The notes under the pieces are model-generated. The model saw nothing but the letters and a program-made list of their open reading frames with translations, had not been told where the DNA came from and ran no database searches. 64,000 nt of DNA from Lathyrus oleraceus (lineage: Eukaryota > Streptophyta > Magnoliopsida > Fabales > Fabaceae). Both the position numbers and the translations under genes were made by a program. Every line of letters starts with the position of its first letter. Positions within the stretch are counted from its first letter, which is position 1. Below, one piece after another: positions 56,328 to 64,000 of the stretch. The DNA is taken from NCBI RefSeq assembly GCF_024323335.1, contig NC_066583.1:412436031-412500030 (forward strand). Reading direction: 5' to 3'.

Positions 56328-58037
56328 ATTATATTAATTATTTAACATAAATAATTAAAAAATATTAAACCTCATTTTCTTCTTCTAATTACTAATCATT
56401 ATTTCCAATAACGCTTCCGTTATTAATTTTGAAGCACAGTAAAATATATGTGGATGATATAAAATCTTTATTTTTTATTTTTTTAATTTTTTAATTTTTT
56501 TCTTATTATTTAATATTATAACACTTTATGTTATTTTATTAATTTTTGTTAATTTTTTATTGTTCTTTTATTTTAACTTTACAATTCTACTTCGTTTACT
56601 TTTAAATTTATAATGCAATAACATATACATAATCTATTTCACTTATTTTGTTAATTTTATGCAAATTTTATTTCAAGTAACTAATTTAATATAAAACATG
56701 AAAATAATTTATTTATATTTTAAATTAAATGCATGAATAATATAAAAATATTCATATCATATATTTAAAAAAATTTAAAACTAATATTTGCATTCAAAAT
56801 CATCAACAATATACATTTATTTTCCAAAATTATCTTTTAATTATAAAGAGGGAAATAAGATTTTTAGTTCTCTAATTGTGGATATTTTTGTGAAAATATC
56901 ATAACGATTTTTTCTTTTAATATAAGTAAAGATCAGTGATGTATCTTATAATTTGTAAGAATCTATCAACAATACTTTTGTGATAGCACTGTCCTTAACG
57001 TAACATTGATATGTTGGTAGGTGGTTTGCCTCCGTGCCAGCTTCAACTCAGCCTAATCGACTCTACATCCACTCAGCAACATCCGGCGGCGCCACCAGCA
57101 ACGTCGCATCCTTGCTAGCCAAAGGCTACCCACAGCAAACCATTTTCGACAGTCTTCACGACAACGGTCACGACTTCGGAATATATTACCAAAACATTCC
57201 AGCCACATTGTTCTACAGAAACTTAAGGAAACTCAAGTACACATTGAAATTTCACCCATACGACTTGTCGTTTAAGAATGACGCTAAAAATGGAAAGTTA
57301 CCAAATTATGTTGTGGTGGAACAACGGTACACAGACACTAAGTTGTTTCCAGGGAATGATGATCATCCATCGCATGATGTTTATCAAGGACAGAAGTTTG
57401 TGAAGGAGGTGTATGAGACGCTGAGGGGTAGCCCGCAGTGGAATGAAACTCTGTTTTTGATTACGTATGATGAACATGGTGGGTTTTATGATCATGTGGC
57501 TACGCCTGTTCGTGGGGTGCCTAGTCCGGATGGAATTGTGGGGCCGGAGCCGTTTAATTTTACTTTTAATAGGTTGGGAGTAAGGGTTCCTACCATTGCT
57601 ATCTCACCTTGGATTGAAAAGGGCACAGGTATGACTTTTTTTTTAAGTAGTCAAATTGTTATAATTCAATCTTTTAAAAATGAATAAGGGGTATCGCGAA
57701 TTTAGACGGGACTCAATAATCGTAAACAGGATTTTTAAAGTAATAAAATAAAATTGATTAATAAAATTTAAAAAATTAATTAATAAAATCACAAAATTGG
57801 TTAATAAATATTCAAATATTAAAAATAATTTTTATTAATACACCAAAGTTGGTTAATTAAAAATAAAAAATAGGTTAATAAAATTATAAAATTGATTAAT
57901 AAACATTCAATTGTTTAAATAAATTTTTAGCAGTCATCAAAATTGGTTAATACAATATAAAAAATTGGTTAATACAATATAAAAAATTGATTAATAAAAT
58001 TATAGAATTGGTTAATCACACAATTTTATATCAATAT

Positions 58038-58092
<55 letters not shown>

Positions 58093-59907
58093 TAATAATC
58101 TATTTTGGAAAATATATATTATTATAATATTTTACGTGAAGTACGAATATATATGTGTAGATTTTAATGTAGGTATAAATTTTAATATAGGAATACCATT
58201 TCTCTTATTTAAATCGGTGGACTGTTGTTATTTAAATCGGTGGAACTGTTGTGTGTAAATACTTGATTTATAAAATGAAATATTCATTTTCTTTACATCT
58301 TGGCACTTGGCAATTGTCCTCATGTTATTAATTGCACACCCATAACTAGTGCTTTTAATATTCTTAAAATGCATTCTTTTTGCTTTTGCAAAAATAAAAA
58401 ATTGCACACCCATAACCTATTTAACTATTTGACACAAGTTTATAAATGGACAAATTTATATAACGTACTATGCAGGGGTGGGACCATATGCTTTTGGGTT
58501 TCAGACCCCTGTTGTAAAAGTGCACAATGTGAAAAGTGGTTTAGTATCATGCCACTTTTCTTATAAAGTACAAGCAAATCAGTTGCTTAATGTTTTAAGC
58601 AAGACTAGTTGTGGGGTAGCAATAATGCAAGAGAATTATGAATTTCTTGACTTATGGTTTAAGCTACACAAAGGGTTTATCTAATGCTTGAACTGGATTT
58701 TGTGTCTTAACTTGTAGTCTTGAACTAGTGTCATTTTAATTTATAATAATTTTTAAGAGTTCCGTATATATGTCCATAAGTGGAACAAATTTCATTTTAT
58801 CAATCGGTTTTATAAGATGAGTTAGATCAAACACTATTTCTCTAATATGTTTTTAAGTGGAACAAATTTTACTCTATCAATCAATTTTATAAGATGAGTT
58901 AGATCAAACTCTTATTCTTTAATGGAATGAGAGCCTAGTTCAAGATCAGTTTAACCACCTGTTATCTGATTAATATATACATGAGATATTTATGTTTTGT
59001 CATATTTGTATAAATTAAGATATACCCAGAAGTAGAAAGTGTCAATGTGAAGCAAATGTATCTTGGATTGTTTGAGTAAGTTTCTTATAATAAGTAATAT
59101 GTCCCCTTAGTTGGTTTTGTCCAAGCTCCAACTTATGGACAATTTGCAAAGTAGGAGGAAACTTCTGGGCTCTCTCATGAGTTCAAGATAGATGGGGAGA
59201 AAAAAAAGACTAGAATATGAAAATTCCTCCACTTGTTAATATCTTTTATTTTTTTATTTCATAGTTGTCTTCTATCACAAGCAATTCTTTTTGCTATATT
59301 GATGCAGTCGTTCACGGGCCAAACGGATCACCGACTCCTACATCAGAATATGAACACTCATCCATTTCCGCGACAGTTAAGAAAATTTTCAATTTGCCTA
59401 ATTTTCTTACCAAGAGAGATCAATGGGCTGGGACCTTCGAAGGTATTGTTAAAACCAGGAAACAACCCAGGACTGATTGCCCAGGTTAGTTCCTCACTCT
59501 TCATTGATTGTGTATATGAATTAAACCCTTCAATCAATATTTCCGGGCATGTTTTACACTTTGTTGATACTTGTTAGTGTTATTTTGATGCAGTTGAACT
59601 TCAAGCACCAGTAAAGTTAAGGAAAGGAGAGGCTAATGAAGATAAGAAACTGAGTGAATTTCAACAGGAGTTGATTCAACTAGCAGCAGTTCTTAAAGGA
59701 GACAATATATTCACTAGTTATCCAAATACAATCGGGAAAGACATGACTGTTAAGCAAGGAAAGAGTTACATGGATGAAGCGGTTAAAAGGTTCTTTGAAG
59801 CTGGTCGTTATGCTAAGAAAATGGGAGTTAGTGATGAACATATTGTCAAGATGAAGCCTTCTTTGACTACAAGATCATCCAAGTCTTTAAAAAACACAAA
59901 TCCATAG
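54695..59907 (+). CDS. NPC2: Non-specific phospholipase C, NPC2-like, four exons
   Basis: Exons 54695-55185, 57021-57628, 59308-59484 and 59594-59907 join in frame to 1,590 bases (529 residues). All introns are GT-AG (AG|GTACG, ACAG|GTATG, CCAG|GTTAG). The enzyme hydrolyses membrane phospholipids such as phosphatidylcholine to diacylglycerol and a phosphorylated head group. The protein has a hydrophobic signal-like N-terminus (residues 11-30) and then a phosphoesterase domain. Motifs are [11 protein letters not shown] (44-54), DPDPGHSF (93-100), [17 protein letters not shown] (~312-322) and SPWIEKGT. The C-terminal NPC region has [15 protein letters not shown] and [11 protein letters not shown]. 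The phrases [15 protein letters not shown] and VVHGPNGSP point to the NPC2 subgroup. Introns 1 and 2 are long (1.8 and 1.7 kb) and AT-rich. It converges with the ABCG gene, with 177 bp between stop codons. Confidence 0.93.
55186..57020 (+). other. Intron 1 of the NPC2-like gene
   Basis: 1,835 bp, very AT-rich, GT-AG ends. It contains a (TTA)n microsatellite at 56291-56326 and no supported coding sequence. Confidence 0.88.
57629..59307 (+). other. Intron 2 of the NPC2-like gene
   Basis: 1,679 bp. It holds several repeats: TTGGTTAATA/TTGATTAATA phrases recurring at 57750-58015, an (AT)n tract at 58043-58089, and a duplicated TTATTTAAATCGGTGGA near 58205 and 58229. There is a 9-bp perfect inverted repeat GAAAAGTGG/CCACTTTTC at 58531-58560. 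A ~79-bp imperfect duplication occurs at about 58770-58925 (GTGGAACAAATTT...TTTTATAAGATGAGTTAGATC). No coding sequence supported. Confidence 0.85.
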
Positions 59908-60084
59908 GAATAAAATTAACCCATTATGCTTTATCTTTATCTTTATCTGAGCTGCAATGTTATAGATTCTAAATGATTTGAAGTTGAAGTATCTTAGTTG
60001 TAAACTGTTAATAACATAACTATATAAATAATAACATCATACAAACAATAGCCTAAGAAACTTGAAATTTGGATGCCTATGTTG
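59908..60084. other. Convergent 3' intergenic space between NPC2-like and ABCG genes
   Basis: Only 177 bp between the two stop codons, so the 3' UTRs of the plus-strand phospholipase and the minus-strand transporter probably abut or overlap. A poly(A)-signal-like AATAACAT and TATAAATAATAAC lie near 60010-60035. Confidence 0.6.
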
Positions 60085-62031
60085 TTATAGTGTTGTCTTG
60101 GAGGCCTTTCTCGCAAGTATGATCCAACAAAGCAAACGATAGAACACAAAGAAAGCAACCATTATTCCGACATTCATCCACCTATTATCCTTTTCAATTC
60201 CTCTACTCTTCAACACATCAAATCCAGTAACCAAACACTTTGATGATGAAGACCCTTGTTCTGAAAAACACTCATTTCCAACATCCCAATACTCATTTGT
60301 TAGAAGTGCATCCAAAGGGTACCTATAAAGTGACACATAATACATAAAAAGCCAATATTTTGGAATACTCTCTTTTGGAATAAAATATCCCGAGAATAAA
60401 AAGAAGGCTCCAAGAACAGTGCAAATAAGTGAGTTTCCTGAAATGAAATCAGGAGACACAGAACTTAAAAAGAGTACCAAAGAACTTGCCATCAGCACAA
60501 TGAGCCAAACCACAAAAGTGAAAAAACTGAAAGAACTGAGTGAAGGATTGAGTCCTACAATCCAATAAACAGGTACGGCAAAAAGTACCGAAACTACAAA
60601 CAGAAAAGGAAGAAAAATCACAGTGTTGGCTATCATGTAAGATGATATTCTATAAGCTCCTCTTGATGCTTCTTTCATTACAACAGTTCTTTCTTGAAGG
60701 TATATTGGAAGTGCTTCAACTGTTGAAGACAAGAGAAAACTGAGACTAAATGCAAATAGACCTAACCTTTCTGCAATTCCATCTTCATCTTTTCTTACCT
60801 TTATGTAAACACTTCCTAAACCAAATCCACCAACTAATGCTTGCATTGTTCTTGCTAAAAATAGCTGCTTTGTTCTATAAATAATCTTCCAAAATCTTGA
60901 ACACAGAAATAATATCTCCATCAAGTTTACATAACAAAGATTTCCATAACTTTCCCTTTCATTTTGTGTTTGGAAAATTCCACTTCCACTTTTTTCTTCC
61001 TCTTGCCAAATTAAACTTGGAAAGGAAGTTTCGTTTTTATCGTCGATTATAGAACTTCTAGAATCTTCTAAACTTTGTATAATTTCCATGGAAAATTCTA
61101 AAGGATTAAGCTGTAATGGAATTTGAAATCCCAAATTAGATATTGTTTCCTCTAGTGATTCCAAACTACCATTGTGAACTACTGAACCATGAGAAAGAAT
61201 CAAGAACTTGGAAATATACTGCATTATTCTATAACTAGGTTGATGAATTGAAAGAATCACTATCCTTTGCTTTGATTTAGCCATTGATGAAAGAAGCTCA
61301 ATCACATGAAATGCTGAGGTGCTATCAAGTCCTGATGTTGGTTCATCTAAGACTAAAATTGGTGGATTATGAATCATATCAACACCAATTGATACCCTTT
61401 TTCTTTCACCACCAGACACACCTCTATTTTCTTCATTACCAACAAAACTATCAGCAACATGAAAAAGTCCTAACTCTTGCATTAAGTTTTCTACTCTCAA
61501 TTCTCTTTCTTTTGCTGTCATTTGTTTTAGCCTAAACTTTGCACTAAAAAGCAATGTTTCTTTCACAGTTAAAAGTGGAAGCAAGTTGTCTTCTTGTGAC
61601 ACAAAGCCGCATATTTTTCTTAACTGAGAAGGAGTACTAATAGGGTGGTCATTGATTGAAATAGTTTTTGAATCAAAGTCTTTGTCTTTAACTCGTCCAG
61701 CGATTATTCGGAGAAGGGTTGATTTCCCCGTGCCACTAGGACCAACAACGGCGACAATCTCGGATGTTCTGGCAACAAAAGAGACAGATTTGAGTATGTT
61801 TATAGGATGTGGTTTTTGAGTAAGGTGATAAAATGAAAAGGAAATGTTGGTGTTGTAAGGGTGTAAAGTATAGATGAGGTTTTTGATAGAAAGTTTGTAT
61901 GAATTTTGTGGTGGTGGTGAATGGTAGAAAGAAGAAGAAGAAGGACTAATGGAGTCTTGAGGGGAATTAGAAGTTGAGAAGAGTATGGGAGAGTCATCTT
62001 CATTGATTTGTGGGTTCAAGCAAGATGCCAT
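60085..62031 (-). CDS. ABCG half-size transporter (ABCG4/ABCG23-like)
   Basis: 648 codons in one uninterrupted frame, start MASCLNPQINEDDSPILFST. The nucleotide-binding domain comes first: Walker A GPSGTGKS (97-104), ABC signature VSGGERKR (205-212), Walker B ILVLDEP (225-231) and the switch His in SIHQPSY (263). It is followed by a transmembrane domain with about six hydrophobic segments from residue ~395 on. Conserved phrases are RTKQLFLARTMQA, RGAYRISSYMIANT and GYFIPKESIPKYWLFMYYVS. This order (NBD then TMD) and the length fit plant WBC/ABCG half-transporters, which dimerise in a membrane and export lipids, hormones or secondary metabolites. The N-terminal MASC...LFS-SNSP phrase and intronless structure fit the ABCG4/ABCG23 clade; the substrate cannot be told from sequence. 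Confidence 0.93.
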   Translation of the reverse strand: MASCLNPQINEDDSPILFSTSNSPQDSISPSSSSFYHSPPPQNSYKLSIKNLIYTLHPYNTNISFSFYHLTQKPHPINILKSVSFVARTSEIVAVVGPSGTGKSTLLRIIAGRVKDKDFDSKTISINDHPISTPSQLRKICGFVSQEDNLLPLLTVKETLLFSAKFRLKQMTAKERELRVENLMQELGLFHVADSFVGNEENRGVSGGERKRVSIGVDMIHNPPILVLDEPTSGLDSTSAFHVIELLSSMAKSKQRIVILSIHQPSYRIMQYISKFLILSHGSVVHNGSLESLEETISNLGFQIPLQLNPLEFSMEIIQSLEDSRSSIIDDKNETSFPSLIWQEEEKSGSGIFQTQNERESYGNLCYVNLMEILFLCSRFWKIIYRTKQLFLARTMQALVGGFGLGSVYIKVRKDEDGIAERLGLFAFSLSFLLSSTVEALPIYLQERTVVMKEASRGAYRISSYMIANTVIFLPFLFVVSVLFAVPVYWIVGLNPSLSSFSFFTFVVWLIVLMASSLVLFLSSVSPDFISGNSLICTVLGAFFLFSGYFIPKESIPKYWLFMYYVSLYRYPLDALLTNEYWDVGNECFSEQGSSSSKCLVTGFDVLKSRGIEKDNRWMNVGIMVAFFVFYRLLCWIILARKASKTTL

Positions 62032-62813
62032 TGTTGGGATTTGAGTACTATGTGGGTGATGATGAGTGACGTTTTAAGAAGGAAGGTTTTTGTGATGTAA
62101 TGTTGAGATTGAGAAGAAATATGGAAGTTGAAACAACTATGTTGACTATTGTAAGTGCATGCATGAAATGTTTGGTAGAGGTTGTTTATCGTCTAAGACG
62201 TTTCTTTTCATGTCTAATTGAACTACCAAATCCTTTTATTTCACTAATGTAGTAACCAACTTGCTAGCTACAATTCCAAACTCATATCAACTTGGAAATT
62301 CCAAACTTTTTTTGAAGATTAAATAAGTGGAATATCGCGTATTCGAATTCGCTCATTGTAACCCAATGATCTTGTGCAACTATCAATTGTGATAATTTAA
62401 ACTACTTTGATTAGAGAAATAAATTAGGAAACTTTTGCAAAGTTGCAATAAAGGGTAATTCATGTTGGTTTAGTCAGGTGACACACCAGTAGAAGATTGT
62501 GGGTTATAGCTACGGAGGTTTTTGGATCACGTCACATAACCAGAATTCTGATGCACTTCAAAGGTTTATGGAGGCGTATATCATTATTGATATTCTAAGA
62601 ATTATATAATTTAAATTAAAGAATTTTAAACCACAATATTAATGATATATTTGTTAAGGTATAATTTTAAAGTAATTACAAGATAATATTTTTATTTTAT
62701 TTTTTAGTTAATTGGTCAAAAGTGTCACGATAAATATGAGACACCATACTTTTCTGAAAGCACTCACAAAATTATTAATAACACATATGTCAAAATAGAA
62801 GAAAAAGAAAATG
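62032..62813. other. Upstream region of the ABCG gene
   Basis: AT-rich, no gene supported. It contains the promoter side of the minus-strand ABCG gene, for which I see no unmistakable elements. Confidence 0.5.
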
Positions 62814-63101
62814 TTATATTTGGGTTAATGGAACGGAATAAACATAACATAATCGAGCGGAGCGGAATAAAATATATATTTCACTCTATTATTTAATTTT
62901 TTATTAAAAATATCTCATTCCGTTACATATATTTCAAATTGGATAGAACAAAAAATGGAAGACTGGATGAAATTAGATAGAATGGATTAAATCATGTTCC
63001 ATTTCATTTCTTCTTTTATTTATAAATCCAAACAATACAATCTCATTATTTATCATTTAATTCTATTTCGTTCAATCAGATTCCATCAATCTAAACATAC
63101 C
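62814..63101. mobile_element. Probable MITE with ~20-bp terminal inverted repeats
   Basis: The left end, TTATATTTGGGTTAATGGAA (from 62814), is an imperfect reverse complement of the right end, TTCCATCAATCTAAACATACC (63081-63101). The ~290-bp interior is AT-rich with many GGAA(T/C)GGA-like and TTCCATT-like phrases pairing across the element. No coding sequence. The class (hAT-like or other) is undetermined. Confidence 0.5.
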
Positions 63102-63833
63102 CTAAAACTTCAACAAGTGAATACCATAATTTATGTAAGTAAGAATTTCAAAGATAATAAATATAATAAAGGATGAATAAACTAAACTACCATTAGTCCA
63201 ATTATAACAAAAAGATCCATTATAAATCATCTAACATCTTTTCTCAAACTCACAATAATAGAAAGTATCAAAATTTTGAATATAAAAAAATAAAAATATT
63301 TAATAAAATGCGTCTTCGTAAAAAAAAAGTTGTCTGAAAGATGGAGGAGACAAACATTAGAGGTATATTAAGAGAATAGTACAAATACAAGATGTATGAT
63401 GAATAGTATCATCATAGATAACTAATTCACATAATTTATTAGAGATATATTTATTAGAGGTGTATAAAAAACAGGCCATCATCAAAATAAGGTAAATTGG
63501 CCAATAACATGCGATAATTTATCCACCAAAACGCTTAACAAAAAATATCCATAAAAACGACATATAGACCAATATCCAACAATAAACTAAAAGTCATGAG
63601 ATGATATGAAAAAAGATGCAATGCATGCTAACATCTAGGGTATGTTTGAGGGGACAAAGGTCAGCAGGAACAGGAAGATTGCCAAAGTAAAAAAAATAAA
63701 TCTAAATCCTTATTAGCAGCAATGGCATCCTTATTAGACGATAAAAGTGTAGAAAAGAGGATATTTTGGCTTTGCCTTGCAGTTCATAATATGGTGCATG
63801 ATGAATTTGACCCTGTTGACTTCCTTCTAATTT
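63102..63833. other. Intergenic, AT-rich
   Basis: No gene or repeat I can support, apart from general AT richness. Confidence 0.4.
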
Positions 63834-64000
63834 GGTAGACGATAGACAACGATCTAGAGGGAGTGAATAGATCCCAAGTTAAAAATTTGAATAAAAATTA
63901 TTTTGAAAAATTTTATGACACAAGAAAGTGATCCGGATCAAATCGTCTAACCGAACCGCTATCGACAAGCTCAGATATGCGTAATTACAATTAAAATATG
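63834..64000 (-). mobile_element. Possible edge of a copia-type LTR
   Basis: GATAGACAACGATCTAGAGG followed by GAGTGAATAGATC resembles the 'AGAGGGGGTGAATAG' signature near the 3' end of many plant Ty1/copia LTRs (compare AAGGGGGGTTTGAATTG in the SIRE LTRs here). TG at 63834 could be the boundary. The window ends before anything decisive. Confidence 0.25.

Noticed and set aside
58300..58684. Open frames of 68-88 codons in NPC2 intron 2
   Set aside because: No domain and not in frame with the flanking exons; the exon 2 to exon 3 junction is complete without them.

Overview
This window is nuclear DNA from a plant, most probably a legume of the pea/vetch/lentil tribe (Fabeae). It holds three single-copy genes separated by about 50 kb of nested LTR retrotransposons. 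The repeats are dominated by Ogre (Ty3/gypsy, Tat lineage) and SIRE/Maximus (Ty1/copia), which are typical of that tribe. The tribe assignment is an inference from repeat type; the families themselves are recognised from protein motifs and LTR ends.

Layout. (1) 1-1457, minus: 5' part of a myosin-XI-binding (GTD-binding/DUF593, MYOB) gene that runs off the left edge. (2) 2212-11300: an Ogre-type LTR whose boundary reads TGTTATACCCC, followed by its 3' UTR with two repeat arrays. (3) 11301-12772: truncated ORF1, leader and primer-binding site of a second Ogre family whose LTR begins TGTAAGACCCC; its right-hand LTR spans 12773-16974 and resumes at 39491-39760. (4) 16975-39490: a third Ogre of about 22.5 kb, minus strand, inserted in that LTR with a perfect GGTCT target duplication. 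It carries ORF1, gag, protease, a putative intron, RT, RNase H, archaeal-type RNase H and integrase, all broken by mutations. (5) 37274-39043: an Athila-like solo LTR inserted in the third Ogre's LTR, with a GCAAG duplication. (6) 39761-42348: 3' end and LTR of another Athila-like element. (7) 42543-52689: a nearly complete, young SIRE/Maximus element on the minus strand with an intact 769-codon envelope-like ORF, inserted in an (AT)n microsatellite. (8) 54695-59907, plus: a four-exon non-specific phospholipase C (NPC2-like). (9) 60085-62031, minus: an intronless ABCG half-transporter (ABCG4/ABCG23-like), convergent with NPC2. (10) 62032-64000: AT-rich flank with a probable MITE and perhaps the edge of another LTR.

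The host genes show no obvious joint pathway: organelle/vesicle transport on myosin, phospholipid hydrolysis and membrane export. The most unusual signals are in the repeats. The Ogre untranslated regions carry arrays of short hairpins with a constant loop and varying but complementary stems. The third Ogre's putative splice acceptor sits at the foot of a perfect 14-bp inverted repeat. Two diverged Athila-like LTRs carry palindrome arrays at the same place upstream of a TATA box, with matched changes in both arms. The third Ogre's premature stops all look like C-to-T changes at CAG or CGA codons.
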